A stretch of 12,944 nt of DNA. Source: an uncultured Collinsella sp. (GTDB taxonomy: Bacteria; Actinomycetota; Coriobacteriia; Coriobacteriales; Coriobacteriaceae). The translations under genes and the position numbers were made by a program. The notes under the pieces are model-generated. The model was not told the DNA's origin and did not search any database. It worked only from the letters and a program-made list of their open reading frames with translations. The DNA lies in NCBI GenBank assembly GCA_902478995.1, contig CABSNF010000058.1:1-12944 (forward strand). Direction: 5' to 3'. Shown here piece by piece: positions 1-7,999 of this stretch; position 1 is the first letter of the stretch, and each line of letters begins with the position of its first letter.

Positions 1-49
1 ATCTACACTTCTAGCTTCGTCGGCAGCGTCAGATGTGTATAAGAGACAG
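1..49. other. Illumina Nextera adapter carry-over (not genomic)
   Basis: Bases 31-49 read AGATGTGTATAAGAGACAG, the Tn5 mosaic end used in Nextera libraries. Bases 17-30 (TCGTCGGCAGCGTC) are the Nextera read-1 tail, bases 9-16 (TTCTAGCT) sit where the 8-base i5 index belongs, and bases 1-8 (ATCTACAC) are the end of the P5 adapter. The four parts are in the exact order of an i5 primer. Genomic sequence starts at base 50. Translated on the minus strand, the adapter adds an artificial tail (SYTHLTLPTKLEV) to the truncated GltX protein. Confidence 0.97.
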
Positions 50-1031
50 ACTCGGCATTGACCCAATCGAGCTTCTTGGGATCGAAGGTCGCCGGGTTCT
101 TGGAGATGCGGTCGAGTGAGAACTTGTTGGCCAGGACATCGCGCGGGATGATCGTGGTCTCGCCGTCGAGCGACCAGCCGAGCAGCGCCAGGTAGTTGAC
201 GAAGGCGTCGGACAGGTAACCGGCGTCGCGGTACTCCTCCACCGAGGTGGCGCCGTGGCGCTTGGAGAGCTTCTTGCCGTCGGCGCCCAGGATCATGGAG
301 ATGTGAGCGAACGTGGGCACGGGAGCGCCGAGGGCCTCGTAGACCATGACCTGACGCGGGGTGTTGGACAGGTGGTCGTCGCCGCGGATGACATGCGTGA
401 TCTTCATCATGGCGTCGTCGACGACGGTCGCGAAGTTATACGTGGGCGTGCCATCGGAGCGGAAGATGACAAAGTCGTCGAGCTCCTTGGCGTCGAAGGT
501 CACCTCGCCGTGGACGGCGTCGTGGATGACGACGTCGCCGCGGTCCTCGGGCACCTTGATGCGCAGGACGTAGGACTCGCCGGCCTCGATGCGACGGCGG
601 GCCTCCTCGGGATCAAGATCGCGGCAACGGCGCTGATAGCCCTGGAAGGGGTCCTTGCGCTCCTGCGCGGCCTTGCGGTCGGCGTCGAGCTGCTCCTTGG
701 TGCAGAAGCAGGGATAGGCCTTGCCCTCGTCCCAAAGCTTCTGGGCGGCCTGCTTGTACAGGTCCAGGCGCTCGGTCTGGGCGTAGGGGCCAAAATCGCC
801 GCCCACCTCGGGACCCTCGTCCCAGTCCAGGCCTAGCCAACGCATGGCGCGCAGGATGATCTGCGTGTTCTCGTCGGTGGAGCGGGTGGGATCGGTGTCG
901 TCGATGCGCAGGATGAACGTGCCGCCGTTTGCGCGGGCGAAAGCCCAGTTATAGATAGCGGTGCGGGCGCCGCCGATGTGCAGCTTGCCCGTCGGTGAGG
1001 GTGCAAAGCGGACGCGAACGTCTGATGCCAT
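50..1031 (-). CDS. gltX: Glutamyl-tRNA synthetase, C-terminally truncated by contig end
   Basis: Class I aminoacyl-tRNA synthetase that charges tRNA-Glu with glutamate using ATP in the cytoplasm. The start MASDVRVRFAPSPTG is preferred over an ATG 13 codons upstream (base 1070), because GAGGAG lies six bases before it and the family N-terminus begins there. Visible motifs are HIGG at about residues 18-21 (HIGH signature) and KLSKR at about 254-258 (KMSKS signature). Cysteines 108 and 110 (CFC) and 136 resemble the zinc-binding knob of many bacterial GluRS. Only about 327 of the usual 470-510 residues are present; the anticodon-binding C-terminus is lost where adapter sequence begins at base 49. 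This is an assembly edge, not a pseudogene. The gene diverges from metK. Whether it also charges tRNA-Gln in an indirect pathway cannot be judged here. Confidence 0.96.
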
Positions 1032-1037
1032 GGAAAT

Positions 1038-1043
1038 CTCCTC
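1038..1043 (-). promoter_or_regulatory. Ribosome binding site deciding the gltX start
   Basis: On the minus strand GAGGAG is followed by six bases and then the ATG at 1031. The alternative upstream ATG at 1070 has no comparable site, so the shorter protein is chosen. Confidence 0.8.
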
Positions 1044-1071
1044 GATTGCAGGATGGATGTCTAACCGCATC

Positions 1072-1077
1072 AGTATA
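1072..1077 (-). promoter_or_regulatory. Candidate -10 element for gltX
   Basis: The minus strand reads TATACT about 40 bases before the gltX start codon, one mismatch from TATAAT. No good -35 hexamer is seen 16-18 bases upstream, so this is only a candidate. It lies between gltX and the 29-bp inverted-repeat element. Confidence 0.35.
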
Positions 1078-1111
1078 AAGCATCAGAGCAACCTCCGCAC
1101 AAAGGGCACCG

Positions 1112-1209
1112 ACCTACTCATTGGGGACAGACTTAAATGACCATTCTTTGGGCAACCTGTCGGCACTTAGGTAAGGCTGATCATTTAAGTCTGTCCCCAA
1201 TGAGTAGGT
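1112..1209. repeat. 98-bp palindromic element with perfect 29-bp inverted arms (REPIN/MITE-like)
   Basis: The left arm, 1112-1140, begins ACCTACTCATTGGGGACAGA; the right arm, 1181-1209, is its exact reverse complement over all 29 bases. The arms enclose a 40-base centre with only scattered further pairing. The GGGGACAGAC core resembles palindromic repeats associated with REP-associated or IS200-like (Y1) transposases in other bacteria; that likeness is from memory. There is no coding capacity, so if mobile it would be non-autonomous. It sits between the divergent gltX and metK genes. It lacks a terminal T-run and does not look like a terminator. Confidence 0.75.
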
Positions 1210-1241
1210 GCGGAAAGGGTGTGAATGTTTGATTTACGCGC

Positions 1242-1247
1242 TATGAT
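1242..1247 (+). promoter_or_regulatory. Candidate -10 element for metK
   Basis: TATGAT lies 68 bases before the metK ATG, in CGCTATGATG. This resembles the TATAAT candidate before the L,D-transpeptidase (CGCTATAATG). No convincing -35 hexamer is seen at 16-18 bases. If used, transcription starts near 1254 and gives a leader of about 60 nt containing one hairpin. Confidence 0.35.
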
Positions 1248-1265
1248 GTGCCCTTGCATAGAGAG

Positions 1266-1292
1266 CCCGGCGGAATGGTAACGGTCGCCGGG
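1266..1292 (+). promoter_or_regulatory. metK leader hairpin
   Basis: CCCGGCG (1266-1272) pairs perfectly with CGCCGGG (1286-1292) around a 13-base loop, GAATGGTAACGGT. The stem ends 11 bases before the ribosome binding site AAAGGA (1304-1309), which is five bases from the ATG. It could be a regulatory leader, since metK is often controlled by SAM riboswitches, but I could not match it to a known SAM riboswitch class. Confidence 0.4.
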
Positions 1293-1314
1293 ACACGTTT
1301 TTGAAAGGACAATC

Positions 1315-2595
<1,281 letters not shown>

Positions 2596-2636
2596 GCTAA
2601 CGAGAAAAGCCACAGCCACATATCAATGCACCAAAA

Positions 2637-2668
2637 GAAGTACCGGCCCCAACCGGTACTTCTTTTTT
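2637..2668 (+). terminator. Intrinsic terminator after metK
   Basis: GAAGTACCGG (2637-2646) pairs perfectly with CCGGTACTTC (2653-2662) around a CCCCAA loop and is followed by six Ts (2663-2668). It lies 41 bases after the metK stop. Four As before the left arm would also give a short T-run on the opposite strand, so it may act in both directions. Confidence 0.93.
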
Positions 2669-2754
2669 ATATAAACGGTGGTGAAGATGCTTCGATATGA
2701 GCCTACGCTGCGTCACCAGCTAATGAATTTTGCAGCACGCGCGCCTCTACCATG

Positions 2755-2760
2755 TATCCT
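2755..2760 (+). promoter_or_regulatory. Weak candidate promoter upstream of sdaA
   Basis: TTGCAG (2730-2735) and TATCCT (2755-2760) could be -35 and -10 elements, but the 19-base spacing is long and the -10 is poor. They lie between the metK terminator and the 120-bp palindrome. If real, the palindrome would be transcribed in the sdaA leader. Confidence 0.2.
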
Positions 2761-2763
2761 TAG

Positions 2764-2883
2764 TTCCGAGGGCTTTGGTATTTGGTCGATCGCGAGTTCC
2801 GCACGAGCCGGAGAGCACTTAATGTGCTCTCCGTGCGAGCCAGGACTGTCCGAGCAGGCGACCAAATACCAAAGCCCTCGGAA
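2764..2883. repeat. 120-bp palindromic element with perfect 25-bp inverted ends and a central hairpin
   Basis: The left end, 2764-2788, starts TTCCGAGGGCTTTGGTATTT; the right end, 2859-2883, is its exact reverse complement over 25 bases. In the centre, CGGAGAGCAC (2809-2818) pairs with GTGCTCTCCG (2824-2833) around TTAAT. The intervening arms pair only partly. It shares no obvious sequence with the element at 1112-1209. It has no coding capacity and no T-run. It ends 56 bases before the sdaA start and may be a miniature transposable element or a structured leader RNA. Confidence 0.75.
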
Positions 2884-2939
2884 CGGCGGGACAGAGTATG
2901 CCCCGCCCCTCGGGACGACGGGATAGATAAGGAGCACCC

Positions 2940-4547
2940 ATGGCAGGCAAGCCGCAAACACTAGCTACGACCTCGGCATTCGAGATCTTGGGCCCCGTCA
3001 TGGTCGGCCCCAGCTCATCGCACACTGCCGGCGCCCTGCGCTGCGCCCAGGTGGCCGCCAGCCTGCTGGAAGGCCGCATCACCAAAGTCACCTTTGGCCT
3101 GTGGAACTCCTTCGCCCACACCTACCGCGGCCACGGCACAGACCGTGCGCTCGTCGCGGGCATCCTAGGCCTTGATACCGATGACGAGAACATCAAGCAA
3201 GCCTTCGACCTCGCGCACGAGCAGGGCCTCGAATATCACTTTGACATCAAGGGTGACGACGCCTCCATCCACCCCAACACCGTCGACATTGACATGGTCG
3301 ACGACACGAGCGCCACGGCACAGGTCCGCGGCGAGAGCCTGGGCGGCGGCAAGATGCGTATCAGCCGCATTAACGGCGTCGGCGTCGACATCTCGGGCAT
3401 GTACTCCACGCTCTTCGTGGCGCACAAGGACGTCCCCGGTGTACTCGCCGCGCTCACCAACCTGCTCGCCTACGCCCACGTGAACATCGCCTTCTGCCGC
3501 ACCTACCGCACCGAAGTGGGCGGCCAGGCCTACTCCGTATTTGAGACCGACGGCGCGCCCGACGACACCGTCGTCCCCATGCTGCGCAAGCTCGACAATG
3601 TCGATTACGCAACGTTTATCGAGCTCCCCGGTTCTGCCTCGTCGCTCTCCCCCGGCGTCTCGGCCAAGGAAATCTTCGACGACGGCGAGCAGCTGCTCGA
3701 TGCGTGCGAAGAACTGGGGCTCAGCATCGGCGCCGTCATGGCCTTGCGCGAGGCGCGTCTGACCGGCGAGGCCCACGCCGTCGCCGCCATGCGCCGCGTG
3801 CTCGACGTCATGCGCGAGGAGACCACGGCTCCCATCGCCAATCCGCAGCGATCGCTCGGTGGGCTTATCGGCGGCGAGGCAAAACTCGTCGATGCCACCG
3901 GCCACAACGATCTAAGCACAAGCCTGATGGGCCCCGTCCAGACCGAAGCTGTGGCCCGCGCGATGGCCGTGCTTGAGCGCTCCGCCACGATGGGCGTGAT
4001 CGTCGCCGCCCCCACAGCCGGCTCCGCGGGCGTCGTGCCCGGCTGCGTGCTGGCGCTCGCCGATTACCTTCAGCTCGACGACGAGCAGGTCATGGACGCC
4101 CTCTACTGCGCCGCCGCCATCGGCCTCAACCTCACCACGAGCGCTTGCGTTGCCGGCGCCGAGGGCGGCTGCCAAGCCGAGGTCGGAAGCGCCGCCGCCA
4201 TGGCGGCCGCCGCGCTGGTACAGATGCTCGGCGGCATGCCCGAGCAGGCGCTCGACGCCAGTTCCATCGCGCTGAGTAACCTGCTGGGCCTCGTTTGCGA
4301 CCCCGTCGGTGGCCTCGTGGAGGTGCCCTGCCAAAACCGCAACGCCATCGGCGTGGCAGCGGCCTTTAGCTCGGCACAACTCGCCCTCGCAGGCATTAAG
4401 AGCCTGGTGCCGTTTGACCAGATGGCACATGTCATGCTCTCGGTGGGCCACGCGTTGCCGGCCACGCTGCGCGAAACGGCAAAGGGTGGCATCGCACAGG
4501 CTCCGGCCGCACTTTCGGCCTGTGCAAAATGCGGTGTGTGCGGATAG
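2940..4547 (+). CDS. sdaA: L-serine dehydratase, iron-sulfur type, single chain (beta-ACT-alpha)
   Basis: L-serine ammonia-lyase, converting serine to pyruvate and ammonia with a [4Fe-4S] cluster. The order is a beta domain (residues about 13-140, starting FEILGPVMVGPSSSHTAGA), an ACT domain (about 155-230, from MYSTLFVAHKDVPGVLAAL) and an alpha domain (about 265-535, with APTAGSAGVVPG at 358-369). Cysteines 411, 453 and 464 have the 42- and 11-residue spacing I recall for the cluster ligands of the Legionella enzyme. The chain ends CAKCGVCG, reminiscent of the C-terminal cysteine that enters the active site in that enzyme. The parts match the separate beta and alpha subunits of Bacillus-type enzymes, here joined into 535 residues. 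The ACT domain suggests amino-acid control, probably by serine. AAGGAG lies five bases before the ATG. Confidence 0.95.
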   Translation: MAGKPQTLATTSAFEILGPVMVGPSSSHTAGALRCAQVAASLLEGRITKVTFGLWNSFAHTYRGHGTDRALVAGILGLDTDDENIKQAFDLAHEQGLEYHFDIKGDDASIHPNTVDIDMVDDTSATAQVRGESLGGGKMRISRINGVGVDISGMYSTLFVAHKDVPGVLAALTNLLAYAHVNIAFCRTYRTEVGGQAYSVFETDGAPDDTVVPMLRKLDNVDYATFIELPGSASSLSPGVSAKEIFDDGEQLLDACEELGLSIGAVMALREARLTGEAHAVAAMRRVLDVMREETTAPIANPQRSLGGLIGGEAKLVDATGHNDLSTSLMGPVQTEAVARAMAVLERSATMGVIVAAPTAGSAGVVPGCVLALADYLQLDDEQVMDALYCAAAIGLNLTTSACVAGAEGGCQAEVGSAAAMAAAALVQMLGGMPEQALDASSIALSNLLGLVCDPVGGLVEVPCQNRNAIGVAAAFSSAQLALAGIKSLVPFDQMAHVMLSVGHALPATLRETAKGGIAQAPAALSACAKCGVCG

Positions 4548-4565
4548 CGGCAAAGAACGACTCAA

Positions 4566-4592
4566 AGGTGGGACAAATATCCCACCTCTTTT
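4566..4592 (+). terminator. Intrinsic terminator after sdaA
   Basis: AGGTGGGA (4566-4573) pairs perfectly with TCCCACCT (4580-4587) around a six-base loop, followed by CTTTT. It starts 19 bases after the sdaA stop codon. The T-run is short, so termination may be partial. Confidence 0.75.
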
Positions 4593-4633
4593 GAATGCCA
4601 CCGTTTCCGTACCACAAACAGCAGGGCAATCGC

Positions 4634-4639
4634 TATAAT
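4634..4639 (+). promoter_or_regulatory. Candidate -10 element for the L,D-transpeptidase gene
   Basis: A perfect TATAAT lies 48 bases before the start codon, downstream of the sdaA terminator, so it is well placed to drive a separate transcript. No clear -35 is seen: ACCACA is at the 17-base spacing. Confidence 0.5.
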
Positions 4640-4680
4640 GCAAGCCCAGTAAAAACACGATGAACCGCAAGGCGAAAATC

Positions 4681-4690
4681 GAAGGATATG
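4681..4690 (+). promoter_or_regulatory. Unusually close ribosome binding site at the L,D-transpeptidase start
   Basis: The sequence GAAGGATATG leaves one base between the purine-rich site and the ATG, instead of the usual five to nine. A second purine stretch, AAGG at 4669-4672, is 15 bases away. Either initiation is weak, or a non-standard start such as the ATA at 4697 is used. Confidence 0.4.
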
Positions 4691-6430
4691 CATACGATAT
4701 CGCAAAACGATCGAACTCAACTGATTCCCGATCCGCAGCAGCCGAGCAGGCACACCGGCGGCGTTCAGTCACCGCGTCCTATCGCGCCGAGCCACGGTCA
4801 GCAGCGTGGTGCGGCAAACGCTTCCCAACGCCCGAACCAACAGCGACAGCAGCGTCAACAACGTCAGCAGCGCCAGGCAAACGGCAATGCGCCCAAGCAG
4901 ACCCCCACGCACGCTCGAGGCGATCGCGGCCCCGCGCGCAAGTCCGCCGGCAACAATAAATCGGGCAAAAAGACGACGCTCTTTGTCGTCCTGGGTCTTA
5001 TCGTCATTGTCTATATCGTAGGCGTCGTAGCGTTTTCGCAGCTAGCCTACCCCAACACCACCATCGCCGGCGTGGATGTCTCGTTCTCCAACGCCACGTC
5101 TGCCGCCACCAAGGTCAACTCCGCGTGGAAGCACTATAAGCTCGCCGTGACAGGCGATGACTTTAACTGGACATATCAGCCCGAGTCCGATGAGCCCATC
5201 GTCGACGGCGAAGCTGCCGCAAAAGAGATCATCAGCCACAACGAAGCCTTTATTTGGCCGGTCCGCCTTGTGGAATCTTTAAGCGGTAAGACCAAAACAA
5301 CTGCTACCTCCAACGAAGTCGATCTTGAACAAGACGTCGACCTGTCCATGCTCTCCGACACCTTTGACCAAAAGAAGTTTGAGAAGGATCTGGGCACCGC
5401 CATCGACGAGTTTAACGAGGGGCGTTCGGGCACGTTCGAGGCCAATAGCTCCTATGACGAGCAGGCCGGCAAGTTTACCGTCGAGAAGGCGCGCTCCAAC
5501 GAAAAAATCAACCGCGAGCATGTCATTAAGTATGCCGAGCTCGAGCTTGCCTCGCTGGCCGAGACCGTAGATCTTTCCAAGCTCGGCAACGATGCCTATG
5601 AGCCACTCAATGGAACGCTGACAGATGATCAGATTCAGGACGCATGTGATGCCGCCAACAACTTCCTGGGCGTCAACGTGACCCTCAAGCTCAACGGCGA
5701 GGATGCCGGCAAGGTCGACGGCAGCTCCGTGTTGCAGTGGATCAGCTTTGCCGATCCGGCCAACCCCACGCTCGATACGTCGCAGATCAGTAGCTGGGCA
5801 GCCGAGCTCGCCAACGGCTTTAATACCGTGGGCTCCACTCGCTGGTGGACGCGCGCCGATGGCAAGCAGTGCGCCGTCGAAGGCGGCGACTTTGGTTGGT
5901 CCATCGACAGCAGCTCGCTCGCCAAGCAGGTCGAGGACGCCATTAACAACAAGCAGACCGGCGATATCGAGATCAAGTACTCCCAGAAGGCTGACACCTT
6001 TACCGCAAAGGGAGAGCCCGACTGGAAGGCGTATATCGACGTCGACCTGTCCGAGCAGCACGCGCGCTACTACGACGAGAGCGGCAATATCGTGTGGGAG
6101 GCCAACTTTATTTCCGGCAAACCGGGCGAAGACGCCACCCCCGAGGGCGTGTGGCAGATCAACAGCAACGACGGTGGCAGCACCCTGATCGGAGCCAAGG
6201 ACCCCGAGACCGGTAAGCCCAAATACGAGAGCCCGGTGAGCTACTGGATGCCGTTCGAGGGCAATATGATCGGCTTCCACGACGCTACATGGCAAAACGA
6301 CAAGAGCTTCGATAACGCCGAGTCGTACAAGTGGTGCGGCAGCCACGGTTGCATCAACCTGCGCCTGGCAGACGCCAAGGCACTTCACGACTGCATCAAA
6401 GTCGGCCTGTGCGTGGTTGTCCACTCGTAG
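4688..6430 (+). CDS. Membrane-anchored L,D-transpeptidase (YkuD domain)
   Basis: Probable cell-wall enzyme forming 3-3 peptidoglycan cross-links or attaching proteins. Residues 1-96 are a predicted cytoplasmic tail rich in Gln, Arg and Pro, with a QRQQRQQRQQRQ run near 52-63. One membrane helix follows at about 97-119, then an extracellular stalk of about 320 residues resembling the PG-binding_4 region of such proteins. The YkuD catalytic domain is at about 446-580, with conserved His531 (GFHDATW) and the SHGCINLR motif carrying catalytic Cys555. The chain ends right after the domain. It stands alone between the sdaA terminator and the export operon. The start is less certain than for its neighbours: GAAGGA ends one base before the ATG, which is too close, but an upstream in-frame stop and the lack of nearby ATG, GTG or TTG leave no better choice. 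Beta-lactam tolerance roles are known in this family but not shown here. Confidence 0.92.
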   Translation: MHTISQNDRTQLIPDPQQPSRHTGGVQSPRPIAPSHGQQRGAANASQRPNQQRQQRQQRQQRQANGNAPKQTPTHARGDRGPARKSAGNNKSGKKTTLFVVLGLIVIVYIVGVVAFSQLAYPNTTIAGVDVSFSNATSAATKVNSAWKHYKLAVTGDDFNWTYQPESDEPIVDGEAAAKEIISHNEAFIWPVRLVESLSGKTKTTATSNEVDLEQDVDLSMLSDTFDQKKFEKDLGTAIDEFNEGRSGTFEANSSYDEQAGKFTVEKARSNEKINREHVIKYAELELASLAETVDLSKLGNDAYEPLNGTLTDDQIQDACDAANNFLGVNVTLKLNGEDAGKVDGSSVLQWISFADPANPTLDTSQISSWAAELANGFNTVGSTRWWTRADGKQCAVEGGDFGWSIDSSSLAKQVEDAINNKQTGDIEIKYSQKADTFTAKGEPDWKAYIDVDLSEQHARYYDESGNIVWEANFISGKPGEDATPEGVWQINSNDGGSTLIGAKDPETGKPKYESPVSYWMPFEGNMIGFHDATWQNDKSFDNAESYKWCGSHGCINLRLADAKALHDCIKVGLCVVVHS

Positions 6431-6498
6431 TGCAACGCGCGCATTCCTACAACGTGGAACCGCTGCGACCAATCTAACAGTTCCGAAAGAAACCGTCC

Positions 6499-6528
6499 TA
6501 TGCGCCCGCCCCAACCGGTGGGCGCATA
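6499..6528 (+). terminator. Strong hairpin between L,D-transpeptidase and export operon, possible terminator
   Basis: TATGCGCCCGCC (6499-6510) pairs with GGTGGGCGCATA (6517-6528) with one G-T wobble, around CCAACC. The only T-run (six Ts, 6541-6546) begins 12 bases after the stem, further than in a standard intrinsic terminator. The right arm overlaps a TATAAT at 6527-6532. Confidence 0.5.
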
Positions 6529-6532
6529 TAAT
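6527..6532 (+). promoter_or_regulatory. Candidate -10 element for the export operon
   Basis: A perfect TATAAT in GCATATAATG, 36 bases before the adaptor start codon. It overlaps the last bases of the preceding hairpin stem. No recognisable -35 is present, because the expected place is inside the GC-rich left arm and loop. Confidence 0.4.
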
Positions 6533-6550
6533 GTTCGAGGTTTTTTCTAT

Positions 6551-6557
6551 AAAGGAG
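6551..6557 (+). promoter_or_regulatory. Ribosome binding site deciding the adaptor start
   Basis: AAAGGAG is five bases before the ATG at 6563. The longer in-frame alternative at ATG 6500 lies inside the hairpin and has no such site, so the start at 6563 is chosen. Confidence 0.85.
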
Positions 6558-6562
6558 ACGCT

Positions 6563-7999
6563 ATGCCGAATGTCCCCACGATCACCCCAGGCCCAGATGA
6601 TACCGAGCGCACGCCCGAAGGTGCCACCGAAACGATTCCTCTGATTACAAACGCGCACACCGACAAGCAGAGCGGACGCACGAACGATACGGTCGAGATT
6701 TCCGATGAAGAGGCATATACCAAGCTCAAGGCAAAACGTGCCGAACGTCGACGCAAAAAGCTGATTCGACGCAGTATTGCCGCCGGCGTCGTAGGTGCCA
6801 TCGCGCTCATTGCCATTGTCGCAACCCTGGTCATCAATGCGCAGCCTCAGGGCACTAGCGGGCCTGTGACCGACATGGTGACCGAGGGCACGTTTACCAC
6901 AACGGTCGAGGCGAAAGGCCAGCTCAAACCCATTTCGTCCTCAGTGGTCTCCCCTTCTGTCGACGGCACGGTCGATTCCATCAACGTGCAGGCAGGCCAA
7001 TCCGTCAACGAGGGCGACGTGCTTATGACCATTAAAAACGACGAGCTCGATCGCAACGTTGCCGAGGCGCAGCGTGCAGTTGCAGCCGCTCAGGAAGACC
7101 TCGCCAACGCGCAGAAAGCCGCAGCTGCCGCGCAGGCCACCCCAACGACGGACGTCGAGGGAGCTACCGCAGCGGCTGGCGTCTCCGCCGCATCAGCGGA
7201 CACGAACGCCGTATCGGCCGCGCAGCGCAGCCTCGCATCAGCCCAGGCAAACCTCGACCAGGCGAACGCCAAGGCCTCCAGTCGCACGGTCACGGCCCCG
7301 AGCTCGGGTAGCATCGTGGAGCTCAATGCCAAAGTGGGCGCCACGGTTACAGGCGGCATGATCATGGGCGAAAGCGATACTAGCGGCGGCAAGCAGTGCA
7401 TGCAGATCGCCGACCTGTCCAAGATGAAGGTGACCGTGCAGGTGGGCGAAAAGGACATCGCCAAGATCGCCGTTGGGCAGAGCGCCAACGTCACGTATCC
7501 CGCGTTTCCCGATATCGTGAGCCAGGGCACCGTCACGGCTATCGCGTCGGTGGCAAACTCCGACGCCGCCAACGGTGGCGGCGGCAGCGTAACCTTTAAC
7601 GTCGACATTCTCATCGAGGCGCCCGACGCGCGCCTGAAGCCGGGCATGACGGCCGAGGTATCGGTGGTGACCGAGCAGCTCGACGACGTGGTGATGGTGC
7701 CGACGATGGCGCTCATGACCGAAGACGGCGAACACTATTACGTCAACGTGGCAACCGATGACGAGGGCAAGCAAACCCATCGCGTGAAGGTGACCGTCGT
7801 AACGCAAAACGACAACGAAGCCGCAGTCGGCAAGACACAGGTCAAGCGCGACGACCAGGGCAACGAGATCAACCCCAACGTGCCGGTTACCAAGCTGCGC
7901 GATGGCGACACCCTCGTCATGGATACCGGAGCGGACGCAACGGCTGACGGCGGCTACAGCGCGGATTCGGGCAGTATGTCTGCCGACGAGGGCATGTAA
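6563..7999 (+). CDS. HlyD/MacA-type efflux adaptor (membrane fusion protein)
   Basis: Extracytoplasmic adaptor of a MacAB-like ABC export system. The 478-residue protein has a cytoplasmic N-terminus of about 70 residues that is Thr- and Glu-rich then strongly basic (KAKRAERRRKKLIRR), and one membrane helix at about 71-93. It then has a first lipoyl-like half motif at about 126-157 (SVDGTVDSINVQAGQSVNEG), a short Ala/Gln-rich helical hairpin at about 160-240, a second lipoyl half at about 241-262 (APSSGSIVELNAKVGATV), and beta-barrel and membrane-proximal regions after that. The C-terminus is low-complexity Ser/Gly/Asp. The hairpin is short compared with Gram-negative MacA, which fits a cell without a TolC channel. 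It is the first gene of the operon; its TAA overlaps the next ATG (TAATG). Substrate unknown. Confidence 0.9.
   Translation: MPNVPTITPGPDDTERTPEGATETIPLITNAHTDKQSGRTNDTVEISDEEAYTKLKAKRAERRRKKLIRRSIAAGVVGAIALIAIVATLVINAQPQGTSGPVTDMVTEGTFTTTVEAKGQLKPISSSVVSPSVDGTVDSINVQAGQSVNEGDVLMTIKNDELDRNVAEAQRAVAAAQEDLANAQKAAAAAQATPTTDVEGATAAAGVSAASADTNAVSAAQRSLASAQANLDQANAKASSRTVTAPSSGSIVELNAKVGATVTGGMIMGESDTSGGKQCMQIADLSKMKVTVQVGEKDIAKIAVGQSANVTYPAFPDIVSQGTVTAIASVANSDAANGGGGSVTFNVDILIEAPDARLKPGMTAEVSVVTEQLDDVVMVPTMALMTEDGEHYYVNVATDDEGKQTHRVKVTVVTQNDNEAAVGKTQVKRDDQGNEINPNVPVTKLRDGDTLVMDTGADATADGGYSADSGSMSADEGM

Noticed and set aside
1112..1209. Inverted repeat as intrinsic terminator or CRISPR unit
   Set aside because: There is no T-run after either arm and a single pair of inverted arms with no regularly spaced direct repeats, so neither reading fits.
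1252..1314. Named SAM riboswitch call in the metK leader
   Set aside because: The region lacks a recognisable SAM-I core and could not be aligned convincingly to SMK-box or SAM-VI, so only a hairpin is reported.
2678..2964. Small frames of 60-82 codons in the metK-sdaA gap, on both strands
   Set aside because: They run through the 120-bp palindrome, so similar peptides arise on both strands from the repeat itself. None has a good ribosome site.
6500..6562. Longer adaptor start at ATG 6500
   Set aside because: This start lies within a hairpin arm and has no ribosome binding site, while AAAGGAG sits five bases before the ATG at 6563.
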